64,000 bases of DNA, taken from positions 62,001-126,000 of the forward strand of contig NZ_JASCIQ010000019.1 of the NCBI RefSeq assembly GCF_029968035.1, read 5' to 3'. Position 1 is the first letter of the stretch. The number at the start of each line of letters is the position of its first letter. The DNA comes from Streptomyces cavernicola (GTDB lineage Bacteria; Actinomycetota; Actinomycetes; Streptomycetales; Streptomycetaceae). Positions 41,869 to 49,998 of this stretch are shown piece by piece. The notes beneath the pieces are model-generated. The model was not told where the DNA came from, did no database searches, and saw only the letters and a list, made by a program, of their open reading frames with translations. A program made the translations under genes and the position numbers.

Positions 41869-43623
41869 ATGTATCACCTGAGCAGTCCGGAACCGCCCAG
41901 CCGCTGGCCCGAAGCCGCGGGTTCACTCGTCGATGGCCGGAGCCGAGTCGTCTTCGACGGTGCGACCCGTCTGTTCGTGCTGGGCAACTGCTACGCCGAC
42001 GACCGGCAGTTATGGGACGGTCTGGAACACGTACGGTCCGGCCGCTGGGCCAGGCTGACCGAATGGCCCGGCAGCTACTGGGTGGTGGCGGACACCGGCG
42101 ACACCATGGCAGTGATCACGGACGTGGCCGGCACCCGCCCGGTGTACTTCGCCGAGACACCGACCGGAACTCAGTGGTCGACCTCGGCCCGCGCTCTCGC
42201 TTCACGCTTCGACGCCGCGCTGGACTACGAGGCCCTCACGGCACGACTCGTGTGCCCCACTGTGCCCGAAGTGGTCGGTGACGGCACGTCCTTCGAGGGC
42301 GTACGACGCCTGCCGGGTGGCCACGTGCTGCTCGTGCAGCGCGACGGCCGGCACCGAATCCAGAAGTACGAGGAGCCGCGCACCGTGCCGTTCGAAGCAG
42401 CGGCGGCTGAGCTGCGCGAGGCGCTCCTCACGGGGATCGCCAGTCGCACGCAGGCGGCAGGGAAGATCACGGCCGATTTCTCCGGCGGCCTGGACTCCAC
42501 CTCACTGGCGCTCCTGGCCACCGGGACCGCAGGCGCCGAGGTGTTCGCCGTCACCCACGCTGACACGACGAGCCGCAACGAGGACGTCGAGTACGCGCTG
42601 CGTGCGGCAGCCGACCAGCCTGGCCTGCGCCACGAGTTGGTATCGGCCTCCGACGGCCTGTTCTTCTCGGAGTTGCTGGGCGCCCCCGGTACCGACCAGC
42701 CGTTCCCGGACGCTGCCCGCTGGCGCATGAGGGCTGCGTACCAGCGCCCCTGTACCGATCACGGCAGCGACCTGCACCTGACGGGCTCCGGCGCCGACAC
42801 CCTGCTCAGCGCATCCCCTTTCTACCTGGCCGATCTCGCCCGAGAACGGAAGGTGTCCGACCTCATGCGCCACTGCCTGGCCCGTGCCCGCCTCCGGCAC
42901 CTGCCGACGTACGCCGTGGCCGCCGGCGCAGCGCAGCTGTCGCGGACCACGCATGCCCGCGCGCTGCAACACCTCGCCTACGACCTTGCCGCCCGGCCGG
43001 GCCGCCGACGGCCGGAGTCACAGGCCCGCCTCCACTGGATCCGAGCCTCGGGAGCTTCAGCTTGGCTCACCCCGGACGCGAGGCGGTGCCTGTCGCTCCG
43101 GGCGGCGTCGGCTGCCGAGGGGTGCAGCATCCCCAGCAGCGAGACGAGCCGTCACCGCGCCTGGGCCGAACTGCACGAGTTCGGCACGTACGAAGCGGAG
43201 CTGCGCAACCAGTCCCACGGCGTCGGCCTGCCGCATCACGCCCCGTTCCTCGACAGCGCCGTCGTACGTGCGGCCATGGCCATCCCTGTACGGGAGCGCG
43301 CTTCAACTACGGCACAGAAACCGCTCCTTGGCGCCGCCCTCAAGGGCCTGGTGCCCGACTGGCTGCTCGCCCGCCGTACCAAGGGCGCGTACGACGGCAA
43401 TGCCTACACCGGGCTGCGCAGGAACGTCGACGTACTGCGCCATCTCCTCGCCGAGAGCCGGCTCGCGGCGGAGGGCTGGATCGACCGCGCTGTGGCCGGT
43501 GTCGAACTGGAACGCCTCGCCGCCGGCGTACCCGGCAACCTCGCAGCGCTGGAGGCCCTCATCACTACGGAACTCTGGCTCCAGCGGCAGCGCACTTCGA
43601 CGGTGGCGATGCAGGATGCCTGA
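41869..43623 (+). CDS. Lasso peptide cyclase (asparagine synthetase-like)
   Basis: 584 residues from ATG 41869 (AGGAGAAGGGG upstream). N-terminal glutaminase-like domain without the usual Cys2, then an ATP-pyrophosphatase domain with PP-loop FSGGLDSTS (205-211), SGSGADTLLSASPF-like region (HLTGSGADTLLSASPFYLAD) and a C-terminal LLARRTKGAYDGNAYTGLRR Lys-Tyr motif typical of lasso cyclases (class C). It activates the ring Asp as an AMP ester and closes the isopeptide bond. Its stop overlaps the RRE gene by 8 bases. Confidence 0.9.
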   Translation: MYHLSSPEPPSRWPEAAGSLVDGRSRVVFDGATRLFVLGNCYADDRQLWDGLEHVRSGRWARLTEWPGSYWVVADTGDTMAVITDVAGTRPVYFAETPTGTQWSTSARALASRFDAALDYEALTARLVCPTVPEVVGDGTSFEGVRRLPGGHVLLVQRDGRHRIQKYEEPRTVPFEAAAAELREALLTGIASRTQAAGKITADFSGGLDSTSLALLATGTAGAEVFAVTHADTTSRNEDVEYALRAAADQPGLRHELVSASDGLFFSELLGAPGTDQPFPDAARWRMRAAYQRPCTDHGSDLHLTGSGADTLLSASPFYLADLARERKVSDLMRHCLARARLRHLPTYAVAAGAAQLSRTTHARALQHLAYDLAARPGRRRPESQARLHWIRASGASAWLTPDARRCLSLRAASAAEGCSIPSSETSRHRAWAELHEFGTYEAELRNQSHGVGLPHHAPFLDSAVVRAAMAIPVRERASTTAQKPLLGAALKGLVPDWLLARRTKGAYDGNAYTGLRRNVDVLRHLLAESRLAAEGWIDRAVAGVELERLAAGVPGNLAALEALITTELWLQRQRTSTVAMQDA

Positions 43624-43903
43624 CCTCCGACCGGCTGCCACGGTGCGCGCCACGATCACCGATCGCGGCGGCATGCTCCTCGACCTCCGCGGCAAGGGGC
43701 GCTGGTACGCGCTCACGCTCTCCGGCGCGCTCTGGTGGCGCTACCTGGACGAAGGCGCCACCGTTGACCAGGCGGCCGACCGCGTAGCCGAGACCTTTGG
43801 CGCGGACCCGCAACAGGTACGCGCCGACATGCACGCTCTCGCCCAACAGCTCGTCGACTGCCGCATGTTGTGTGCTCCGACTCGGAGGCGGTGGCATCGT
43901 TGA
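43616..43903 (+). CDS. Lasso peptide RRE protein (B1, PqqD-like)
   Basis: 95 residues from ATG 43616, overlapping the cyclase end. PqqD/RiPP-recognition-element fold: RATITDRGGMLLDLRGKGRW, YALTLSGALWWRYLDEG (winged-helix wing and helix), VDQAADRVAETFGADPQQVR, ADMHALAQQLVDCRML. Binds the YxxP leader motif and delivers the precursor to the peptidase. Stop overlaps the peptidase start (TTGA). Confidence 0.88.
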   Translation: MPDLRPAATVRATITDRGGMLLDLRGKGRWYALTLSGALWWRYLDEGATVDQAADRVAETFGADPQQVRADMHALAQQLVDCRMLCAPTRRRWHR

Positions 43904-44319
43904 GCATCCCCATGGCCGTACCCACGCGAACCGAACGACCGCCCCTGCCGGACCGCCTCGGCGCCATCGCTGCACTCGCCGTGGCCAGTGCCCTCGTCCA
44001 GGCGGCGCCCCTACGCTGCACCCTCGCCGTCGCCCGTATCACGAAGAGGTGTGCCCACCGGCCTGCCACTGCGGAGGAGGGCGTGAGGGCCGTTGCCGCC
44101 CGCGACTGGGTCAGCCGCTTCTTTCCCGGCAGGGCCGCCTGCCTGGAGATCTCCCTGGCGGCGTTCCTCGCTCTGGCGCTGCGCGGTCGCTCCGTGGACT
44201 GGTGCATAGGCTGCCGCTTCGACCCCTGCGAGTCCCACGCCTGGATCGAAGCGGAATCCGGCCCCGTCGGAGAGCCCGAAACCCCCGACCGCCCCTTCCA
44301 CGTCACCCTTCGCATCTGA
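43900..44319 (+). CDS. Lasso leader peptidase (B2, transglutaminase-like)
   Basis: 139 residues from TTG 43900 (GGAGG 11 bases before); ATG 43912 is the alternative. Lasso B2 features: a hydrophobic N-terminal helix (LGAIAALAVASALVQAAPLR), catalytic Cys81 in AACLEISLAAFLAL, CIGCRFDPCESHAWIEAE with catalytic His113. It cuts after the leader (between Leu33 and Gly34 here). One gene of an A-C-B1-B2 arrangement standard for actinobacteria. Confidence 0.88.
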   Translation: MSIPMAVPTRTERPPLPDRLGAIAALAVASALVQAAPLRCTLAVARITKRCAHRPATAEEGVRAVAARDWVSRFFPGRAACLEISLAAFLALALRGRSVDWCIGCRFDPCESHAWIEAESGPVGEPETPDRPFHVTLRI

Positions 44320-44336
44320 CGACCGAGGACCGACCG

Positions 44337-45350
44337 ATGACCGAAGCAACACCCCAGCAGGACGCCGTCGCGAACGCGGACAGGGCCGTTCCTGTCGAGA
44401 CCTACCACGGCGCCGACGGCCAGGCCGTACGACCGTGCACCCCGGCCGCCGTCACGCACCGACACCTCCGCATGTTGGATCTCCGCCCCGGCGCGAACGT
44501 CCTGGAGATCGGCACCGGGTCCGGCTACTCGGCCGCCCTCATGGACCACATCGTCGGACCACAGGGACAGGTCACCACCGTCGACATCGACTCCAAGCTC
44601 ACCGAGCGCGCCGAGAAGCTGTACGCCGAGCACGGCTACAGCGTCAGGGCCGTCACCGCAGACGGTCTCCTCGGCTACCCCGCCCAGGCGCCGTACGACC
44701 GCATCCTCGTCGGGACCACCCCGCCGGCCATCCCGGATGCGTGGCTCCAACAACTCAAGCCCGATGGGTCGTTGATCAGCGGCGTACGCATCGCCGACCT
44801 GCCCGGCGCCTACGCCATCGCCCATGTCACGGTCGACGAACACCACTTGCCGCAGCAGGTCGTCGTTCACCATGGCGGATACACCCCGATGGTCGCGCCG
44901 CGGCCCGCCCCGTCGGTCTCCCGAGCGGTCGATCCGGGACGGCCCGAGTTCGAGCTGATCCTCCTCGGAGCCGACCAAACGCGCACGGCGGCCGCACTCC
45001 TGACCGCGCTCCGAGACCGACCGCACACCATCCAAGGGCTCGTGGTCGGCGACGACTACTTCCACTTCAAGAACTGGCTCATCGCGGCCGGCCCCCAGGG
45101 ACTCCTCGAAGCGGTCCACGACGAGGGAGTCGGCATCGGTGTCGGTATGCGGACCGCGGACGGCTCGGCACACGCGGCCATCGCCACCGACGAACTCATC
45201 ATCGCGGATGCCCCGGACTCACCCGCGCTCGAACGCCTCCAATCCCTCATTGGCCAGTGGCTGGACGAGGGAGCCCTCCGCACTCACGAACTCGGAGCCA
45301 AGCTCAGCTGCGATGACGGCACTTGGCGCGCCAGCGTGTCTCGCCTTTAG
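44337..45350 (+). CDS. Protein-isoaspartate-type O-methyltransferase of the lasso cluster
   Basis: 337 residues from ATG 44337 (GAGGA upstream). Protein L-isoaspartyl methyltransferase core: VRPCTPAAVTHRHLRMLDLR, motif I NVLEIGTGSGYSAALM (54-69), TTVDID, DRILVGTTPPAIPDAWLQQL, KPDGSLI. A C-terminal extension of about 140 residues (from about 195) is absent from housekeeping PCMT but present in lasso and graspetide associated enzymes. In lihuanodin and cellulonodin-2 clusters such enzymes methylate a ring Asp, which collapses to an aspartimide. The likely target here is Asp6 of the core. Last gene of the cluster. Confidence 0.88.
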   Translation: MTEATPQQDAVANADRAVPVETYHGADGQAVRPCTPAAVTHRHLRMLDLRPGANVLEIGTGSGYSAALMDHIVGPQGQVTTVDIDSKLTERAEKLYAEHGYSVRAVTADGLLGYPAQAPYDRILVGTTPPAIPDAWLQQLKPDGSLISGVRIADLPGAYAIAHVTVDEHHLPQQVVVHHGGYTPMVAPRPAPSVSRAVDPGRPEFELILLGADQTRTAAALLTALRDRPHTIQGLVVGDDYFHFKNWLIAAGPQGLLEAVHDEGVGIGVGMRTADGSAHAAIATDELIIADAPDSPALERLQSLIGQWLDEGALRTHELGAKLSCDDGTWRASVSRL

Positions 45351-45670
45351 AGGCTCGACCAGGGCGAGCCCGCTCGCCACGTCGCCGCCCGTGAACTACG
45401 CAAGGTGACCGGCATCGAAGTCGACCCGAGCACCTGCGACTCGTGCACGTCGTCCACCACAGGCAGAGCGCTGAAATGGAGCGTATCGGCCTGTTCTTCG
45501 AGGCCATCGAGTGGGAGGGCGAACAGGTCAACAGCGAGCCGGCGAAGTGCCTGGCTCTCGAATGGTTCTCAGTCCACGAGCTCCCTGAGGACGTCATCGA
45601 GTACCCGGCCGCCGGCCTGCGCGGCTATCTTGCGGCGGGGGCACTGACCGAGCATGGGTGGGAGTGGCTC
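45351..45670 (+). pseudogene. Nudix hydrolase remnant
   Basis: Immediately after the methyltransferase stop the translation reads RLDQGEPARHVAARELRKVTGIEVDP, part of a Nudix box whose catalytic Glu pair is degraded (RELRKVTG instead of RELxEExG). After a one-base frame change near 45432 it continues LRLVHVVHHRQSAEMERIGL, EGEQVNSEPAKCLALEWFSV and GLRGYLAAGALTEHGWE. The first about 50 residues of a normal Nudix protein are missing. Downstream (reverse strand, about 45700-45845) a short HTH-like piece, STVAYHLDRLCAQGVVVETR, is another relic. Confidence 0.65.
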
Positions 45671-45845
45671 GCGCGGCTCACTGGCGCGCCCGTCGACCCA
45701 CTGGGGTTCGGCGGGCGGGCCGCACGTTCGCTGCCCGCAGTGCGGGCAGCGCCCGCTGAGGCGCTCGCGCGTCTCCACGACGACGCCCTGCGCACACAGC
45801 CGGTCCAGATGGTAGGCCACGGTCGAAGCGCACTGATCGCGGCAG

Positions 45846-46454
45846 TCAGCTGGAATGATCTTCCGGAAGAGGGGCGCCGCTGTAGCGGGCTACGGCGAAC
45901 TCAATGGCGGTATCGGCCTGCTCCGGCGTTCCAATACCAATGATATAGATATTGTCACCGTCAACGACCCGTGCTCGCAACTCGAAAGTTTCGCCATCCA
46001 CCTTGGTTTGTCCATTGATATTACCCGGTCCACCCGGCGCGGAAGTGACCTGAATGGCGATTTCTGTGCCGTCTGCTGCCGTTCCCCCGGAACAAGTCCG
46101 GAGGTCCTCCAGGGGTTCCGTATCCTTTCCGTCTCTTACCACGCGTTCACCGATCTGCTCCCCTTCGCTAGACACATAAGTGACATGCTGCTCGAACTGA
46201 TCAGCAATGCGTGTGTAGGCGGGACATCCTGGGAGGTCAGGTACATCCTCTGGTTTGATCGTGTAAGGATCACGGTCAACAGGTGAATTCAGAATATGTT
46301 CAGCGTCTGATTCGGTGACCAATCCATGGGGGGCACTGGATGCCGTGCTGCGTGGCCCCTCCGGATTTGAGGTTTCGCTGCCACTGCAAGCCGCCACCGG
46401 ACCGAGCAAGACGGTTGCAGTCACCGAAGCACTGATTGCTTTCCCGTAAGTCAT
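45846..46454 (-). CDS. Putative lipoprotein
   Basis: 202 residues from ATG 46454. Lipoprotein signal peptide (ISASVTATVLLGPVAAC, lipobox VAAC, Cys about 23), then a Ser/Pro linker and a soluble domain (ESDAEHILNSPVDRDPYTIK, VPDLPGCPAYTRIADQFEQH, QADTAIEFAVARYSGAPLPE). Two Cys in the mature part could pair. The sequence is lower in GC than the chromosome around it. Function unknown; on the island next to the lasso cluster, but no evidence ties it to the peptide. Confidence 0.72.
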   Translation of the reverse strand: MTYGKAISASVTATVLLGPVAACSGSETSNPEGPRSTASSAPHGLVTESDAEHILNSPVDRDPYTIKPEDVPDLPGCPAYTRIADQFEQHVTYVSSEGEQIGERVVRDGKDTEPLEDLRTCSGGTAADGTEIAIQVTSAPGGPGNINGQTKVDGETFELRARVVDGDNIYIIGIGTPEQADTAIEFAVARYSGAPLPEDHSS

Positions 46455-46512
46455 AATTGACCTCCAATGAGCGGGCGCAATCTGAGCCGAGAAGAGCTAT
46501 TAGCCGAAGGCG

Positions 46513-46870
46513 CTACGACTCAAAACGTGCATCTCCCCACGCGCCATGGGAATAGGTGGCCACATCGACTGATGAGGCATAGGTGACAACGAGCTTGAGG
46601 CGAAGAACACCCGTGATATCGAGGTTGAGATTCCGCGACTCCCCGAGGTGGGTTGTCTCTTGTGTACGGATTTACCATCGGCCAAAACCTCGAACGTCAA
46701 CGCGCTCCCAGTCGGGGAACGGCGATTGCAATGCAGGCCCCGGCAGCCCGCGTCATCCGCGCGAAGGTTGAATGCATCTTCGGACCCTTATCCATCAGTA
46801 CCATCACCTCGACGAAACTCGCAGCAGTCGGGTATGCACCGGCCGGTTTCGCTTCACGGGCATGCGGCGT
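46513..46870 (-). pseudogene. NPCBM-domain protein remnant
   Basis: Reverse-strand pieces in different frames line up as the end of an NPCBM carbohydrate-binding domain: FNLRADDAGCRG, SPTGSALTFEVLADGKSVHK, ESRNLNLDITGV, then LRLKLVVTYASSVDVATYSH and GAWGDARFES with a TAG at 46515-46513. At least two frame changes are needed. The 5' part up to about 47270 holds only weak coding signal. From 46870 to 47566 I see no intact gene. Confidence 0.6.
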
Positions 46871-47565
46871 GACCCGCCTAGCGCGTGCGTGGAGCACGCC
46901 CCGTCACTCGTTGCTGGGGCCGTGGGGCGAATCGGAATGTTCCGCCTGGTCGTGAGCGGGCTGACAGCGGCCTTCCCGTCCACCATGTACGTCGCGTGAA
47001 CCGGTCGCACCTCATACGTCGCCTGAATGGAGCATGCGAGCCCACACTGCCGGATCGTCCCTCAGTGATCGTCGCCCGCTGTGGCTGAGATTGCCGGTCA
47101 AGGAACTGGGCCTCAAGGTTGACGGTGGTGGGGTATCGGTGGTCCCCAAGCCAGAACTCAACCCATGTATTCGACTGTCCATCTGGAGGCTGCGGGCCGC
47201 CACTGGAGTTGAGCGCCCGCCGTGGCCAGCTTTCGCGCTCGCCGAGCCAAGTGGGGCGCTCAGTCACAGCGGGGGCGGTAAGTCACCCGCCGCCCTCCAT
47301 GGGTCCCACCAACCCCAGAGCGGTCTGGCCAGCTCCGTCAGTCCGAGCGCGAACGATGGGGTGAAGAAATGAGCGGCCGGCCTGAAGACCTCGACCGGCC
47401 CGAATCCAGCGCGTTTCCCGGGGAGTCTCTGGGGAGTCCGGGGAGCGCCGGGGGAGTGCGAGCCGGGAAAGCGCAGCCACGCGCGCAACGCCCTGAAACG
47501 GCGTTTCCGCAGCTCAGGCGGCATGCTCCCGGCATCGCCCCAGCCAGCCGCTCCCCAGGTGACTA

Positions 47566-47596
47566 AACCCGGCGTACAGGCCGACTCGTCCGCCCC
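47566..47596. repeat. att-like direct repeat, distal copy
   Basis: Exact 31-base copy of the rnpB 3' end (38538-38568), here without the rest of rnpB. It marks the far boundary of the island; the core gene order resumes with the glycosyltransferase. Confidence 0.85.
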
Positions 47597-47690
47597 ACCT
47601 CCCCTGTGCCGACCGGGTCGGCGAGCATCGCAACGCCCTTCGTGTGGGGGCGTACTGCGACCGTTGAGCAAGGCGCGGCCGCAAGCGCGC

Positions 47691-48581
47691 TCAGACCACC
47701 GGCGGCCGCCCCAACCGGGCCATCCGCCACACCGTGCGCCACCGCATGGGCCTTCGCTCGCCGCACGGAGTGCGTACCCCCTCCGCGCAGCCGGCCGCCC
47801 ATGCACGTAGGCCGCCGAGGGACGACGTGCGGCTGAGGGTGAGGAGGGTCCAGGTGGTCAAGTACGGGGGGATCAGGGGGAGGGGGAGCCTGCGGCGGGC
47901 GAGCCAGACTCGGTTGCGGGCTGTCATGCGGAAGTAGACCGCGTGCCGGGCCGGGGATGTCTTCGGGTGCTGGAGGAGCAGGGTCGGCTCGTAGAGGATC
48001 TTCCAGCCCGCGTCCAGGGCGCGCCAGGCGAGGTCGGTCTCCTCGTGGGTGAAGAAGAAGTCCTCCGGCCAGTCTCCGGTCTGCTCGAGCATCCGCATGG
48101 CGAAGGCGTGGCCGCCGCCGAGGAAGGTCGTCACCAGGCCGCGCCGCATCGGGTCCTGCGCGCGCAGCCGCGGTACGTGGCGGCGCTGGGTCTCGCCGTG
48201 CTCGTCCGCGATGCGGAAGCCGACGATGCCGAGGTGCGGGTCGCTCGCGAACAGGTCCCGTACGCCGCGGAAGACGCCCTTGTCCACGAGCAGCCCGTCG
48301 TCGTCCAGCTCGATCACCACGTCCACGTCGCCGAACGCGCGCAGCCTGCGCAGGGCGACGTTGCGGCCGCCGGGGCAGCCGAGGTTGTCGGCCAGCTCGA
48401 TCACCGTCAACTCGCCCGGCAGGCCGAAGAATTCGGGCAGCGGGGAGCCGTTGCCGACGATCACGACGCGGTCCGGGGGTACGTCCTGCGCGGCCACCGA
48501 AGCGAGCAGGGCGGCCACCTCGCGCGGGCGGTTGCCCATGGTCACGACGGCTACGCCGAGGCGGGGCGGGGGGAGTGGCAT
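47691..48581 (-). CDS. Family 2 glycosyltransferase
   Basis: 296 residues from ATG 48581. GT-A fold, GT2 type: GVAVVTMGNRPREVAALLAS at the N-terminus, VVIVGNGSPLPEF, NLGCPGGRNVALRRLRAFGD, VIELDDDGLLVDKGVF (DDD metal site), FFTHEETDLAWRALDAGWKI (ExD/acceptor site). A membrane-leaning C-terminal segment (LPLPLIPPYLTTWTLLTLSR) suggests association with the membrane. Likely transfers sugar to a lipid or wall glycan. Probably the gene that flanked rnpB before the island entered. Confidence 0.88.
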   Translation of the reverse strand: MPLPPPRLGVAVVTMGNRPREVAALLASVAAQDVPPDRVVIVGNGSPLPEFFGLPGELTVIELADNLGCPGGRNVALRRLRAFGDVDVVIELDDDGLLVDKGVFRGVRDLFASDPHLGIVGFRIADEHGETQRRHVPRLRAQDPMRRGLVTTFLGGGHAFAMRMLEQTGDWPEDFFFTHEETDLAWRALDAGWKILYEPTLLLQHPKTSPARHAVYFRMTARNRVWLARRRLPLPLIPPYLTTWTLLTLSRTSSLGGLRAWAAGCAEGVRTPCGERRPMRWRTVWRMARLGRPPVV

Positions 48582-48821
48582 GACGCCTCCGGGCGAGTGG
48601 AGTGGGGCGGTTCCGGCTTGTTCGGGTGCGCGATGCTAGCCGTTCGCCCTGCCCCGGTCCGCCGCTGTCTTCGTGTTCGTGTCCAGGTCCACGCTGAGTG
48701 TCACCGTGCGCCGCCCGGCCGCCGCGCCCACGACCCGCCGCGACCGGACCAAGGTCCGCTGCCCGCGTGGGTGATTGGTGTACGTCTCGGGCTGCCCCCG
48801 AAACCGAGCGAAGGAGTCCCC

Positions 48822-49163
48822 GTGAGCGAGATGAACGACGACGTTCTGCCGGTCGAGCTGCTCGCCGACGCCGCCGTACGCGCCTTCGTCGCGGCGCTCA
48901 ACACCCAGGACAGGAAGGCCTTCCAGGATGCACTCGCGCCCGGCGCGACCATGTCGGACGACGGTACGGAGCGGGATCTCGGTGACTGGACCGAGCGGGA
49001 GATCTTCTCCTCCAACGGTCACATGGACGTCGAGACGCAGTCGGACGACGGGCTCACCCTCACCGCCCGCTACCGCAACGACACCTATGGCGAGATGCGT
49101 ACGCGCTGGCAGTTCACCGTCGAGGGCGGGAAGGTCGCCCGGTTCGAGACGGGGCAGGCATAG
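48822..49163 (+). CDS. NTF2-like (nuclear transport factor 2 family) protein
   Basis: 113 residues from GTG 48822 (GAAGGAG upstream). Cone-shaped alpha+beta NTF2-like fold pattern: AAVRAFVAALNTQDRKAFQD, ALAPGATMSDDGTERDLGDW, EREIFSSNGHMDVETQSDDG, TRWQFTVEGGKVARFETGQA. Families of this fold include SnoaL-like cyclases and binding proteins; without a defined pocket the role is unknown. Sits alone between the glycosyltransferase (divergent) and the TetR gene. Confidence 0.8.
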   Translation: MSEMNDDVLPVELLADAAVRAFVAALNTQDRKAFQDALAPGATMSDDGTERDLGDWTEREIFSSNGHMDVETQSDDGLTLTARYRNDTYGEMRTRWQFTVEGGKVARFETGQA

Positions 49164-49244
49164 GAGTTCTCAGGATTCTCATCTTCCCTTTCATGCCTAG
49201 TAGTTGACGAGTTGTCAGTTCTGTGGGTTCCTCTCCTTGTCGGT

Positions 49245-49264
49245 TATATCGCCGCCCCGATATA
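49245..49264. promoter_or_regulatory. Candidate TetR operator
   Basis: Inverted repeat TATATCG/CGATATA with a 6-base spacer, 35-54 bases upstream of the TetR start. AT-rich in a GC-rich surrounding. Likely autoregulatory site. Confidence 0.45.
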
Positions 49265-49298
49265 TCTGCCCGCGGTGCGTGGGGGAGGGAGAGGGCCC

Positions 49299-49958
49299 AT
49301 GGCTCGCCGTACGCAAGAGCCGCGCCGTACGCAAGCACCGCGCCGTACGCAGGAACAGCGCAAGGTCGAGACGCGGGCCCGGCTCATCGACGCCGCCGCC
49401 GAGCTCTTCGCCACCAAGGGGTTCCACGCCGTGTCCGCCGAGGCCGTCGCCGGGGCGGCCGGGCGTACCACCGGGGCCCTCTACAGCCACTTCGGCGGCA
49501 AGGAAGGGCTGTTGCTCGCCCTCCTGGAGGTGTGGAAGGGCCGCACCGCCGACCGCCTCGCGGCCGACCTCGCCGCCGACCCCGACCCGCAGGCGCACGC
49601 CGCCGCGATGTGGCGCAGCGTCACCCGCCCCGACGCCGACCGCGGCGACTCCTGGCTGCTGCTCGAACTGGAGCTGTGGCTGCACGGCGCGCGCGACGCC
49701 CAGGTCGGCTCCCCGCTCGCCCGCCGGTACGCGGAGATCCGCCGCGAGCTGGGGGAGGGCCTCGCCGACTGGGCCGCGGCCACCGGCCGGACCCTGTCCC
49801 GCTCGCCGGACGAGACCGGCGCCCTCGTGCTCGGCGTGCTCCTCGGCTGTGCCCTGCAGCACCGGCTCGACCCGGCGGCCGTGCCCGAACGGCTTGTCGT
49901 GGAGGCCGTTTCGGGTGTGCTCGGAGCCCGATCCGATCCGTACACCCCGGGACCGTAG
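49299..49958 (+). CDS. TetR-family transcriptional regulator
   Basis: 219 residues from ATG 49299 (GGGAGGGAGAG upstream). The N-terminus is a threefold 18-bp tandem repeat encoding RRTQEP RRTQAP RRTQEQ, then the TetR HTH (RLIDAAAELFATKGFHAVSA, EAVAGAAGRTTGALYSHFGG, KEGLLLALLEVW) and an effector domain. Followed 40 bases on by the cytochrome P450 gene in the same direction, which it probably regulates. Confidence 0.88.
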   Translation: MARRTQEPRRTQAPRRTQEQRKVETRARLIDAAAELFATKGFHAVSAEAVAGAAGRTTGALYSHFGGKEGLLLALLEVWKGRTADRLAADLAADPDPQAHAAAMWRSVTRPDADRGDSWLLLELELWLHGARDAQVGSPLARRYAEIRRELGEGLADWAAATGRTLSRSPDETGALVLGVLLGCALQHRLDPAAVPERLVVEAVSGVLGARSDPYTPGP

Positions 49959-49998
49959 ACCCCTCGACCGGACAGTCGACTCCGAAGGGATCCTCGAT

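Larger units (their letters stand above)
38569..47596. mobile_element. Genomic island inserted at the 3' end of rnpB
   Basis: About 9 kb between the two 31-bp rnpB-end repeats. Contents: small membrane protein, formyl-THF cyclo-ligase-like protein, XRE-TPR regulator, ATPase, a complete lasso peptide cluster, a lipoprotein and several decayed genes. Base composition is more mixed than outside and lower in GC around 45.8-46.8 kb. No integrase, excisionase or replication gene was recognised, so it is probably a fixed remnant or moved in trans. Confidence 0.75.

Noticed and set aside
46878..47566. Integrase or excisionase at the island end
   Set aside because: I searched both strands for tyrosine-recombinase (R..HxxR..Y) or serine-recombinase patterns and found none; the frames present look non-coding.
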